From Acidobacteriota bacterium (GTDB lineage Bacteria; Acidobacteriota; Thermoanaerobaculia; Gp7-AA8; JAHWKK01): a DNA stretch of 64,000 nt. How positions within the stretch are numbered: the first letter of the stretch is position 1; the number at the start of each line of letters is the position of its first letter. The translations under genes and the position numbers were made by a program. The notes beneath the pieces are model-generated. The model saw only the letters and a program-made list of their open reading frames with translations. It made no database searches and was not told the DNA's origin. Positions 18,333-33,598 of the stretch are shown here, piece by piece. Location: assembly GCA_019347945.1 (NCBI GenBank), contig JAHWKK010000006.1:111076-175075 (forward strand). Direction: 5' to 3'.

Positions 18333-18438
18333 CTCGACCGCTGGAGTCAGACGACGCGTCCGTCAAACCTCATGCCGGACGTCGAAATCAGCGCGGGTCG
18401 TCCTCGCAGACTCGGCGCTTCGCTTTGTCTGACGGAGT

Positions 18439-18462
18439 CTTCCAACCTCCAACCTCCAACCT
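18439..18462. repeat. CAACCTC heptamer tandem repeat
   Basis: Three consecutive CCAACCT units match the array at 5215-5255. They lie between the convergent BFD-like and glycine-zipper genes, just before a hairpin. Confidence 0.7.
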
Positions 18463-18465
18463 AGA

Positions 18466-18489
18466 AGGGCGCACCCGAAGGTGCGCCCT
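18466..18489. terminator. Hairpin between convergent genes
   Basis: A 9-bp perfect stem AGGGCGCAC with GTGCGCCCT and a 6-nt loop lies between the BFD-like and glycine-zipper genes. Neither side has a long T-run, so it is at best a weak or factor-assisted terminator. Confidence 0.45.
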
Positions 18490-18522
18490 GGTGAGGACTG
18501 CTCGTAACGACCTCGACTGGTC

Positions 18523-19299
18523 TCAGCGACCGTCGCGGTCGAAATCTCCCGGAATCGCGCGCTCGACGTGATGCCAGCCGTCGCGAACCGCATTCTTTGC
18601 CTTATCCCAGCTCATCCTTGAATCACCCCGGCGACGCTCCCAGTCGCGGCCGAGCTCATTCTCGAGATCGGAGTCCCAGCTGCGGCCGGTGTACTGATAC
18701 CGCGCCTGAGTGCCGTACCGGTAGGCCGGCTTGTAGTCGCGCTCGAAGTCCAGGCCGTTGTCGTAGTAATCCGCGGTCTGGTACTTGTCGTTCCAGTATG
18801 AGTCGGTCGTATCGTAGGTGCGGTACGTCCGATCGGTCCGGTCCCAGGCATCTCTGACGGCGTGCCTGGCCTGATCCCATTCGAGACGGGAGCTCGACTT
18901 CGCACCCTTCCAGTTCTCCTTCAGCTCGTTCTCGAAGCGATCGGTCCAGTCGCGGTCCCGATGCTTCGTCCGAGCCTCCCAGCCGTATTTGTAGGCGGGA
19001 TGGTAGTCGTTCCAGTCGGCATCATCGGGCGTGTACTCGCGGGTTCGGTACTCCGACTCCCAGTACTCTGCCTCTAAGGTCGGATCGATCGCTTCGCCAG
19101 CCGCGTGGCCGGCCGCGCCACCCGCGACTGCACCTACAGCACCGCCGATGAGGGCGCCGATCGGTCCGAATGCGGCTCCGACGGCTGCTCCGGCCGCAGC
19201 GCCTCCGACACCGCCGACTCCGGTTCCGACCGGATGCGATCCCGGCTCTCCACTGATCGGGTCACGATTCATGTCGCGTTTCATGTCGCGTTCTGCCAT
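18523..19299 (-). CDS. Glycine-zipper protein with duplicated Tyr/Trp-rich domain
   Basis: The 258-residue protein has a Gly/Ala-rich glycine-zipper segment (about 25-68, GGAVGAVAGG type) that could insert into or oligomerise at membranes. Two homologous repeats of about 75 residues follow, each with a YW start, a PAY(K/R)YG motif, a central ENEL segment and a W-x-x-A-(R/K)-x-AVRD motif. A short charged tail ends with HVERAIPG. No signal peptide is clear and no family function is known. A long, 18-nt-plus upstream region suggests its own promoter. Confidence 0.7.
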   Translation of the reverse strand: MAERDMKRDMNRDPISGEPGSHPVGTGVGGVGGAAAGAAVGAAFGPIGALIGGAVGAVAGGAAGHAAGEAIDPTLEAEYWESEYRTREYTPDDADWNDYHPAYKYGWEARTKHRDRDWTDRFENELKENWKGAKSSSRLEWDQARHAVRDAWDRTDRTYRTYDTTDSYWNDKYQTADYYDNGLDFERDYKPAYRYGTQARYQYTGRSWDSDLENELGRDWERRRGDSRMSWDKAKNAVRDGWHHVERAIPGDFDRDGR

Positions 19300-19513
19300 T
19301 TGAATCCTCCTTGGTCTTTGTTGCTGCTGTAGAAGTTATTTGTAGTGCAACGGGGATGCCGGATCTTGTGATTTTCGCGCGGATCGCGGGGGCTCGGATT
19401 CCGCGCCGTCGACTCGATTGGGAACGCCCCTTGAAGGCCCTCGGCCAACCGTGGCCGGTCGGTCACCACGCTGGCCAGGAACAATCGTTATACTTCGCGC
19501 GAAAGGCAGGTTT

Positions 19514-21346
19514 ATGCGAACCAGACTCTTGTTGACACTGATTTCGGCCGGTCTCGCGGTGGGCTGCGCCACCACGAGCCCGGCTCCCCGGACCGACGCT
19601 CCGATGACCGTCGTGGAGGCAGCCCCAACTGCTGCAGACGCTCGCGCGTTCCTTGCGGACGCCGAGGAAAGGCTCACCGACCTCTACGAATACGGAGCCC
19701 GCGCGGCCTGGGTGCAATCGAACTTCATCACCGACGACACCCAGTACCTGGCCGCTCGAGCCCAGGGAGAAGTCATCGCCGCGGTGGTCGAGCTCGCCGG
19801 GAAGGCGGCGGAATTCGATGACCTCGTGCTCTCGCCCGACGAGCGACGCAGGCTCGACATGCTCAAGCTCGCGCTGACGATGCCCGCTCCGAGCGATCCG
19901 GAGAAAACCGCCGAGCTCGCCGAGATCGCCTCCGAGATGGAAGCGTTGTACGGAAAGGGGAAGTTCTGCCCACCCGGCGAGGAGTGCCTCGATCTGGAGC
20001 AGATGAGCGACATCATGGCGGAAAATCGCGATCCAGCCCGCCTCGAGCAGGTCTGGGAGGGGTGGCGGACGATCTCGCCTCCCATGAAGCCGCTGTACGA
20101 ACGCTTCGTGGAGCTCTCCAACGAGGGCGCCCGGGAGCTCGGCTTCCAGGACACCGGAGCGATGTGGCGATCGAAGTACGACATGGATCCCGATGAGTTT
20201 GCGGCAGAGCTCGACCGGCTGTGGGGTCAGGTGAAGCCCCTCTACGATTCCCTTCACTGCTACGTCCGCAACCGCCTCAATGCGCAGTACGGCGACACGA
20301 TCGTTCCGCTCGATGAACCGATCCGCGCCGATCTGCTCGGGAACATGTGGGCTCAGGAGTGGGCGAACATCTTTCCGGTCGTCGCCCCGGGTGACGCCGA
20401 TCCCGGCTACGACCTGACCGCACTCCTGAAAGAGAAGGGAATCGACGAGATCGAGATGGTTCGCATCGGCGAGCGGTTCTTCACGTCTCTCGGATTCGAT
20501 CCGCTGCCGCAGTCGTTCTGGGAACGGTCACTGTTCGTGAAACCGGAGGACCGGGAGGTCGTCTGCCACGCGAGCGCCTGGGATGTCGACAACATCGAGG
20601 ATCTTCGAATCAAGATGTGCATCGACGTCAACGCCGAAGACTTCCAGACGATCCACCATGAGCTCGGGCACAACTTCTACCAGCGCGCTTACAACGAAAA
20701 AGGCATCCTCTATCGCGACAGTGCGAACGACGGATTCCACGAGGCGGTTGGAGACGCGATCGCTCTCTCGGTAACCCCTTCGTACCTGGTACAGATCGGG
20801 CTGCTCGAGGAGGAGCCGGAGTCGGACGAGATCGCTCTGCTGCTCAGGGACGCTCTCGACAAGATCGCCTTCCTCCCCTTCGGCCTTCTTGTCGACCAGT
20901 GGCGCTGGAAGGTCTTTGCCGGCGAGATTCAACCCGAGGAGTACAACGAGGGATGGTGGGATCTCCGGACGAAGTATCAGGGGATCGAGCCGCCCGGTCC
21001 GCGACCTGCCAACGCTTTCGACCCGGGCGCGAAGTACCACATTCCGGGCAACACTCCCTACACCCGATACTTCCTCGCACGCATACTCCAGTTTCAGTTC
21101 CACCGATCGATGTGCGAGATCGCGGGGCACGAGGGACCGCTGAACAAATGCACGATCTACGGGAACAAGGAAGTCGGACGGCGGCTCGATGAAATGCTCG
21201 CAATGGGCTCCAGCCGGCCCTGGCCGGACGCACTCGAGGCTTTGACCGGCCAGCGGGACATCGATGCGACGGCAATCGTCGACTACTTCCGGCCGCTGCT
21301 GAGCTGGCTCGACGAACAGAACGAGGGGGTGTCATGCGGATGGTGA
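19514..21346 (+). CDS. M2-family metallopeptidase lipoprotein (ACE-like)
   Basis: The 610-residue protein is an M2 (angiotensin-converting-enzyme-like) peptidyl dipeptidase. A short signal peptide ends in a probable lipobox with C18, so it is likely a periplasm- or outer-membrane-anchored lipoprotein. The zinc site HELGH lies at 382-386 and the third ligand is E410 in FHEAVGDA; all are intact. The ATG at 19514 is the first that gives a signal sequence. Its 3' end overlaps the rhodanese gene by 13 nt, so the two are probably cotranscribed and translationally coupled. Confidence 0.93.
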   Translation: MRTRLLLTLISAGLAVGCATTSPAPRTDAPMTVVEAAPTAADARAFLADAEERLTDLYEYGARAAWVQSNFITDDTQYLAARAQGEVIAAVVELAGKAAEFDDLVLSPDERRRLDMLKLALTMPAPSDPEKTAELAEIASEMEALYGKGKFCPPGEECLDLEQMSDIMAENRDPARLEQVWEGWRTISPPMKPLYERFVELSNEGARELGFQDTGAMWRSKYDMDPDEFAAELDRLWGQVKPLYDSLHCYVRNRLNAQYGDTIVPLDEPIRADLLGNMWAQEWANIFPVVAPGDADPGYDLTALLKEKGIDEIEMVRIGERFFTSLGFDPLPQSFWERSLFVKPEDREVVCHASAWDVDNIEDLRIKMCIDVNAEDFQTIHHELGHNFYQRAYNEKGILYRDSANDGFHEAVGDAIALSVTPSYLVQIGLLEEEPESDEIALLLRDALDKIAFLPFGLLVDQWRWKVFAGEIQPEEYNEGWWDLRTKYQGIEPPGPRPANAFDPGAKYHIPGNTPYTRYFLARILQFQFHRSMCEIAGHEGPLNKCTIYGNKEVGRRLDEMLAMGSSRPWPDALEALTGQRDIDATAIVDYFRPLLSWLDEQNEGVSCGW

Positions 21347-21819
21347 CGAGACTCCTTCTCGGGGCGGCACTCGTCGCCGCAGTCGCCTGCAACGACGACC
21401 CACCGGAGCCCGAGGTCCGGGGAACGGCTGAACGTCCGCTGCCATCGTCCAGTCCGGCGGTGCCGAACCCTGAGTCCGCGGAGATGACGATCGACGATGT
21501 CGAGCGTGTCAGTATCGAAGAATTGACGGACCTGATGAATCAGGGCCAGGCGCTCGTCGTCGATGTCCGATCTCCGCAATCTTTCATTGCAGCGCACATT
21601 CCGGGCTCGATCAGCATTCCGCTCACGGAGATGTCCGTGAGAATGAACGAGCTGCCGCGCGACCGGATGATCGTCACGTACTGTACGTGAACGCATGAAC
21701 AATCGAGCGCCGGTGCGGTGCTCATGATGAAACAGGCCGGCCTGGACAACGCCGCCGCTCTGCTCGGTGGCTTCGATGCCTGGCGGGCCGCGGGGCTCCC
21801 GACCGAATCGGGAATGTAG
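21334..21819 (+). CDS. Rhodanese-like lipoprotein with in-frame TGA (predicted selenocysteine)
   Basis: Translating the TGA at 21688-21690 as selenocysteine gives a 161-residue rhodanese. A signal peptide ends at lipobox C19, and a Pro/Ser linker is followed by the domain: VVDVRSPQSF (near 82-91), AHIPGSISIPL, then the active-site loop VTYCT-U-THEQSSAG with U119, then LGGFDAWRAAGLP, the usual rhodanese C-terminus. The frame stays open and conserved to the TAG at 21817, which argues against a simple stop. In Cys homologues this loop reads YC(S/T)C, so TGA sits at a catalytic-loop thiol. It overlaps the M2 peptidase gene by 13 nt. An alternative is a nonsense mutation. Confidence 0.82.
21705..21723 (+). 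promoter_or_regulatory. Candidate bacterial SECIS hairpin in the rhodanese gene
   Basis: A 7-bp stem (GAGCGCC with GGTGCTC, one G-U pair) closes a 5-nt loop GGTGC that begins with the GGU typical of bacterial SECIS elements. There are 21 nt between the TGA and the loop, inside the 16-37 nt window described for bacterial SECIS hairpins. Confidence 0.7.
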
Positions 21820-21836
21820 TCCGCGCCTTCATTCTG

Positions 21837-22220
21837 TCGCCCGCGGGCTCGACCATTTTGGTGGCGCCGCTTCTGTCCCCCGGCTGAAGCCGGGGGCTAA
21901 GACCTGTCGCCGCCTTCGGCGGCTTCGTGGGCTGCGTCCGATGTGTGCGAGCCTGAGACGCTCTGACCATCGCCTGAATTCTGTCGCCCGCTGGGCTCGA
22001 AACTCAACAGTAGATGGATCGGAATCTTTAAAGCCCGCGCCAGCGGGCGACAGGGAGTCGACCATTCGCATGACGTTGAATCTCGCGAGACTCTCTCCAT
22101 CTTCGACGAGCCGCGCCAGCGGGCGAAAGAACCTAGCCCCCGGCTTCAGCCGGGGGACAGAAATCGGAAGCCAACTAATGTCGAGCCCGCTCCATACGGG
22201 CGACAGGGCGTCGACCATTC
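21837..22220. repeat. Cluster of REP-like palindromes
   Basis: Nearly 400 bases without a gene hold several related palindromes. CCCCCGGC-TGAA-GCCGGGGG at 21877-21896 is repeated in inverted orientation at about 22136-22155, with TCTGT and CTA flanks also conserved. In between, GTCGCCCGC...GCGGGCGAC half-sites and the phrase GTCGACCATTCG recur two to three times. The layout is that of a REP/BIME-like array. Confidence 0.85.
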
Positions 22221-22267
22221 GAAAGAAGCACCAGGGCTCGCGCGATGTCCACTTCTTCCGCTCCTGC

Positions 22268-23425
22268 TCATCCGATTCGGGCGATCGCCTCGTCGAAGAG
22301 CGCCGGGGGCGTCACCAGCGACAGAACGATCCATCCCGAAGCCGGGAAATCATAGAGCCATCCTGGCTGGACGATGACGCGGTGACTCCGGGCGAGCCGG
22401 ATCGCAGGATCGCCATCGTCGAGAAGTGGCAAGCGCACCGGCGCGGTCCATCCACCCCCAACGAGGGGGACTTCGATCGACTCGACTCCTTCGAACCGCC
22501 CGCGAAGTGCCTCGAGATTCCTCCGGCATCTCCTGCGAATCTCGACCCGTACGTCGCTGGTGCTCGCAAAGATCGACGGGAGGGCGAGCTGAACTGGATC
22601 CGCAACGCTGAGGTATGCATCCGAGACGATCTCGAGCGCCGAGCGAAGAGCTTCCCGGTCTCGCGAAGTTCCGAGGAGTCGCATCCATCCGAGCTTCAAC
22701 TGAGGCAGAGCCGCCGTCTTGGACAAACCTCCCAGCACCACCACGGGAACGTTCGGGATCTCCTCCGGCATCAGATGACGAGCGTCTTCTTCGAGCGGAT
22801 AATCGGCGAACACCTGATCGACGATGATCGGGACCTCGCACCCCTTCTGTTCGAGCTCCCGGGCGATCGCCATGATCGTCTCACGGCCGAATACTTCACC
22901 CGTCGGATTGTTCGGCGATACGAGTACGATCGCGGCGGTCCGTTCATCCACAAGGCTCGTGATCTCTTCTGCGTTCGTCCGCCAGCGGCCTTTCGAATGG
23001 AACGATCGGGCATGGCGCAGCTCGAGCGATTCGAGCGCGGCCAGGTGATCCAGCAACGGATAGGATGGAGCATGAGTGACGAGATTGTCTTCCGGATCAC
23101 CGAGCACCTTGAAGAGGAGCATGTACGCGTCGCTCGTCGACGCTGTGATGACCACATCCTCGGCGTCACACTCGACGTCGTTTTGCGTGAAGTGAGCGGC
23201 CACTGCTTCGCGGGCGCGAACCAGACCGAGCGGTGACGGTGTCCAGACGCTGAGGTCGACGGCCGAGAGGGCGTCGTTGATGTCGGCTCGTGGCGTGAAA
23301 CCGGCGCGGCTCGGATTCGAGATCGTCAGATCGAGGAAGGGTTCTCCGGAGGTTCTGATTCGATCGACGACCGCGGTGTAGTCGTTGGTCGAAGCCTTCC
23401 AGTTCAACCTGCGCGACAGCCGCAC
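22268..23425 (-). CDS. Class I/II PLP-dependent aminotransferase
   Basis: The 385-residue enzyme is a fold-type I aminotransferase. It has the SNPSRAGF start region, SPNNPTGEVF near 170-179 and GLSKTAALPQLKLGW near 236-250. In the last motif the SKTAALP lysine is the likely Schiff-base lysine, and KLGW is typical of the AlaC/AspC-like group. The substrate cannot be fixed; alanine or aromatic-type activity is possible. It follows the chemosensory operon by about 40 nt on the same strand but has no evident link to it. Confidence 0.9.
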   Translation of the reverse strand: MRLSRRLNWKASTNDYTAVVDRIRTSGEPFLDLTISNPSRAGFTPRADINDALSAVDLSVWTPSPLGLVRAREAVAAHFTQNDVECDAEDVVITASTSDAYMLLFKVLGDPEDNLVTHAPSYPLLDHLAALESLELRHARSFHSKGRWRTNAEEITSLVDERTAAIVLVSPNNPTGEVFGRETIMAIARELEQKGCEVPIIVDQVFADYPLEEDARHLMPEEIPNVPVVVLGGLSKTAALPQLKLGWMRLLGTSRDREALRSALEIVSDAYLSVADPVQLALPSIFASTSDVRVEIRRRCRRNLEALRGRFEGVESIEVPLVGGGWTAPVRLPLLDDGDPAIRLARSHRVIVQPGWLYDFPASGWIVLSLVTPPALFDEAIARIG

Positions 23426-23468
23426 GACCGGCTCCGTTCCGCCAGGAACACGGTTCCCAAGCCGTTTC

Positions 23469-25433
23469 TCATGCTCGAACCTTCAGGGCGCGGCCGACGG
23501 AAGCGACCAGAGCGGTCGAATTGATCGGTTTGTGAAGATGCCCGGCAAATCCAGCTTCATGGATGCGTTCCCGGTCATCGACCGAGGCAAATGCGGTGAG
23601 CGCGATCACGGGGATTTCTCCATCCGCCTTGCGGATGTTCCGAAGCAGGTCGAATCCATCCTGTTCGGGCATCGCGATATCGCACACGACCAGCTCGGGT
23701 TTGATCTGCTTCAGTTTCTCCATTGCTTCCGGGACCGTTTCCGCAATCTCGACCTCGGCTCCTGATTGTCTCAGAATCGTGGCGAGGAGTCTTCGAATCG
23801 AAGCGTCATCGTCGACGACGAGAATCCGATGACCGTGCAGCGGCGTCACTCCGCTGTCGTCATCGGAGCCCTCGCTTCGGGACCGCGCGTCAGACTCATC
23901 GGCGATCGGTAAAGTCACGCTGAAGGTTGACCCCTTGCCTGGTCCCTCGCTCTCGGCAGCGACCGAGCCACCGTGGGCTTCGACCAGATACCGCACGATT
24001 CCGAGTCCGAGACCGAGCCCTCCATGAGCCCGCGTCGACGACGCTTCCGCCTGCCGGAAGCGATCGAAGATGAACGGAAGGAGCTCCTTATCGATGCCTT
24101 GCCCGGTGTCCTCGATTCGAACGACGACTTCGCCGGTGGCGGGGGCGCTGACCGATGCACGGATGCTGCCTCCGCGCGGCGTGAACTTGATCGAGTTGGA
24201 AAGCAGGTTCCAGATGACCTGCTGCATTCTCGCCGGATCACCTTTGATCTTCGGCTTGACTTCCGGAAGATCGAGAGTGATCAAGATCTCCTTCTCGTCG
24301 GCACGGTGGCGTACGGTCTCGACCGCCTGGGCGACGATCTCGGCGAGATCGAAGTCGACCTCGTCGACGAAAAGCTTTCCGGTCACGATTCGCGAGACGT
24401 CGAGGATGTCCTCGATGAGCTGGGCCTGAAGTGAGGCGCTGCGCGAGATCGAATCGATGGCGAACTGGAAGTTCTCCTCATCCAGCTCTTCGGTCTTGAG
24501 CATCTTGCTCCATCCGAGGATCGCGGTCATCGGTGTACGCAACTCGTGCGAGAGCACCGCGAGAAACTCATCCTTGGCGCGATTGGCGTTCTCGGCTTCG
24601 CGGAATCGCCGGGCATGTTCTTCCGCCATCTCCATCGCCCGTCGTTCCGTAACGTCCCGAAAGAGAACGACACATCCTCCCTCACGCTTTTGTTCGGGAC
24701 CCGGCAAAGGGGAGGCCGTCAGCTCGATGGGGATCTCGGTCCCGTCCGGGCGAACGAAGACAAAATCGTCGCCGGTGAGAAACTGACTCGTCAGAATGGC
24801 CTCGGTGAGTCCGCAATCGTGGTCCAGCCCTTCGCCGTCACGGCGACAGGCGTCGAAGACCTCCTCGACGCCGGCTCCCACGAGCTCGTTCACCGAGCGT
24901 CCGAGCATCTCGGCGGCCGCGGGATTCGCGAGCGTGATCCTGCCTTCGGAATCGGTGCTGACGATTCCGTCGGCGGCACCGTTGACCACCCGTTCCATTC
25001 TCTGATTCAGCTTCCAGAGGTCATGCGCCTGCCTCGCAATCTCATTACGACTTCGGAACAGCTCGACGAAGATCGAGACCTTGCTTTTCAGGATCTCGGC
25101 AACTACGGGCTTGAAAAGGTAATCGACCGCGCCGAGGGAGTAACCGCGGAAGACGTTCTCTTCGGTTCGGCTGACGGCGGTCACGAAAATGATCGGAGTC
25201 GTCCGGCTTCGCTCTCGCTGGCGGATGAGCCGCGCCGTCTCGAATCCATCCATCTCGGGCATCTGGACGTCCAGAAGGATCACGGCGAAATCGTTTTCGA
25301 GGAGGCGCTTCAGAGCTTCGTTTCCGGAGTGGGCGCGCACGATCTCGTCCGCCTCACCTTCGAGCACGGCTTCCAGGGCGACGAGATTCTTCTCCTCGTC
25401 ATCGACGATCAGGACTCTGGCCTTGTCGCTCAC
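23469..25433 (-). CDS. Hybrid histidine kinase: REC-PAS-HisKA-HATPase-REC
   Basis: The 654-residue soluble kinase has an N-terminal receiver (about 5-120, phosphoacceptor in ILLDVQMPEMDG), a PAS domain (about 155-270), HisKA with SHELRTPMT near 300, HATPase_c with NLLSNSIKF and GLGLGIV boxes, and a C-terminal receiver (about 533-650, VVCDIAMPEQDG). No membrane segment is present. Its ATG overlaps the cheB stop (ATGA), so it is the last gene of the four-gene operon and probably receives phosphate through its first receiver from the poly-HAMP kinase. Confidence 0.93.
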   Translation of the reverse strand: MSDKARVLIVDDEEKNLVALEAVLEGEADEIVRAHSGNEALKRLLENDFAVILLDVQMPEMDGFETARLIRQRERSRTTPIIFVTAVSRTEENVFRGYSLGAVDYLFKPVVAEILKSKVSIFVELFRSRNEIARQAHDLWKLNQRMERVVNGAADGIVSTDSEGRITLANPAAAEMLGRSVNELVGAGVEEVFDACRRDGEGLDHDCGLTEAILTSQFLTGDDFVFVRPDGTEIPIELTASPLPGPEQKREGGCVVLFRDVTERRAMEMAEEHARRFREAENANRAKDEFLAVLSHELRTPMTAILGWSKMLKTEELDEENFQFAIDSISRSASLQAQLIEDILDVSRIVTGKLFVDEVDFDLAEIVAQAVETVRHRADEKEILITLDLPEVKPKIKGDPARMQQVIWNLLSNSIKFTPRGGSIRASVSAPATGEVVVRIEDTGQGIDKELLPFIFDRFRQAEASSTRAHGGLGLGLGIVRYLVEAHGGSVAAESEGPGKGSTFSVTLPIADESDARSRSEGSDDDSGVTPLHGHRILVVDDDASIRRLLATILRQSGAEVEIAETVPEAMEKLKQIKPELVVCDIAMPEQDGFDLLRNIRKADGEIPVIALTAFASVDDRERIHEAGFAGHLHKPINSTALVASVGRALKVRA

Positions 25434-26005
25434 CTTCCGCTCTCCCTGAGCTCTCCGGCGAGGAGCTCTCCGATCTTCCGGAGCGTCATGACTCGCGCTT
25501 CGGGCACTTCCATGAGCGCAGCGCGCGGCATCGTGGGCGCCTCCGCCTCCTCGGGGTCCTGCACGATGACGATGCCACCCCGGCGCGCAATCGCTCCGCA
25601 GCCGCGAGCGCCATCGGCATTCGAGCCGGTGAGCAGCACTCCGACGGCCTCATCCCCGTAGCTCGATGCGGCAGACTCGAAAGTCACGTCGATCGACGGG
25701 CGGGAGTACTGGACTGGCTCATCGAGGGAGAGCGCCACCCGTCCCCGCTCGACCAGAAGGTGGTAGTCGGCCGGCGCGAGAACGACCCATCCTCCCCTCA
25801 GCTCCTGTTTGTCCTCCGCGTCCACGACGTTCAGCGAAAGCGTCCGCTCGAGAGCGGCAGAGAGGGTGGCACCTCGGGATGTTCGGTGCCTGTGCTGAAT
25901 TGCAACGATCGGGTGCGGATAGTTCCGCGGCAGCGGTCGCAGGACGATCCGCATGGCTTCGAGTCCCCCGAGTGACGCGCCGATCACGATCAGCCGGTCG
26001 CTCAA
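25430..26005 (-). CDS. cheB: CheB-type methylesterase domain protein
   Basis: The 191-residue protein is a CheB catalytic domain without a receiver. The Ser-His-Asp triad appears intact: S11 in GASLGG, H38 in IQHRHR and the Asp in LLTGSNADGARG. Family members remove methyl groups from, or deamidate, chemoreceptors. With no receiver its activity cannot be set by direct phosphorylation. It overlaps cheR and the hybrid kinase gene by 4 nt on each side (ATGA), which marks a tightly coupled operon. No MCP gene is in the window. Confidence 0.92.
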   Translation of the reverse strand: MSDRLIVIGASLGGLEAMRIVLRPLPRNYPHPIVAIQHRHRTSRGATLSAALERTLSLNVVDAEDKQELRGGWVVLAPADYHLLVERGRVALSLDEPVQYSRPSIDVTFESAASSYGDEAVGVLLTGSNADGARGCGAIARRGGIVIVQDPEEAEAPTMPRAALMEVPEARVMTLRKIGELLAGELRESGR

Positions 26006-26892
26006 GACATTCTCCTGTAGAGCCGCTCATTCTCATCGAGAATCTCGAAGTGTTTCGCGATCGGATCGAACCTCATCGTCTCCTTTTTGCCGATACCCAG
26101 AATGCCGAACTGCTCGAGACTCTCGTGAAAGAGCTTCAGAACCCGGCTCTGCAACCGCTGATTGAAATAGATCATCACGTTGCGGCAGAGGATGAGATTG
26201 AACTCGTTGAACTTCGAGTCGGTCACGAGGTTGTGCTGAGCAAAGACTATGTGGCGGCGGAGATCGGGTCGGAACAGCGCATTCTCGTACCGTGCGCGGT
26301 AGTAATCGGAAAAGGAGCCGGTGCCTCCTGCGGCGAGATAGTTCTGCGTGTTTTCCCGCATCGTCGACAAGGGGAAGATCCCCTCCTTGGCCCGGGCAAG
26401 CACCTCCTCGCTGATGTCGGTTGCATAGATCTGGGCGCGATCGTACAGCCCCTCCTCCTCCAGCATGATTGCCAGCGAGTAGGCCTCCTCTCCCGAGGAG
26501 CAGCCGGCATCCCAGATTCGGACGTAAGGGTAGGTTCGAAGAATGGGAATGATGCTGGCTCTGACAGCTGTAAAGAAGGACGGGTCGCGAAACATCGACG
26601 TGACGTGAATCGTGAGGTCGCCGAGAAGTCGCGCCATGCACTCGTCATCGCGAAGCACTTTCCCGAGCAGCTCCGAGATTCCGTCGAGGCCTTCAAGCTT
26701 TACGCGCTTGAGCACACGTCGTTTCAGCGAGGCCCTCGCGTAATCGCGGAAATCGTAACCGTACTTGCGATAGATGCCGTTCAGAAGCAGATCCAGCTCG
26801 ATCTGCTCCAGCTCCTCGGGCTGGTCCTCCTTCCGCCTCGCCGGGATCGGGGCTTCCTCGCTCTCCTTCGGTTCGGTCACGTCAGGATTCAC
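26002..26892 (-). CDS. cheR: CheR-type protein-glutamate methyltransferase
   Basis: The 296-residue protein has the CheR N-terminal helical domain (about 35-95) and the SAM-dependent methyltransferase domain with WDAGCSSGEEAYS (about 127-139), YATDISEE and the LILCRNVMIYF motif. It starts at GTG, 10 nt after the poly-HAMP kinase stop. Partnered with the receiver-less CheB, it forms a methylation pair. In the absence of MCPs a likely target is the HAMP-repeat region of the upstream kinase, which is inference. Confidence 0.93.
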   Translation of the reverse strand: MNPDVTEPKESEEAPIPARRKEDQPEELEQIELDLLLNGIYRKYGYDFRDYARASLKRRVLKRVKLEGLDGISELLGKVLRDDECMARLLGDLTIHVTSMFRDPSFFTAVRASIIPILRTYPYVRIWDAGCSSGEEAYSLAIMLEEEGLYDRAQIYATDISEEVLARAKEGIFPLSTMRENTQNYLAAGGTGSFSDYYRARYENALFRPDLRRHIVFAQHNLVTDSKFNEFNLILCRNVMIYFNQRLQSRVLKLFHESLEQFGILGIGKKETMRFDPIAKHFEILDENERLYRRMS

Positions 26893-26902
26893 GGCTCGGG
26901 TC

Positions 26903-33496
<6,594 letters not shown>

Positions 33497-33598
33497 CTCA
33501 CTCTCCAAAAAGCTATTTAGTGGGGACTTGCGCCCTACCCACCCCCCCGGCGTCTCTGCATGACCTGCGCCGGGAGAACAACGGCCAGGAGGCCGATT

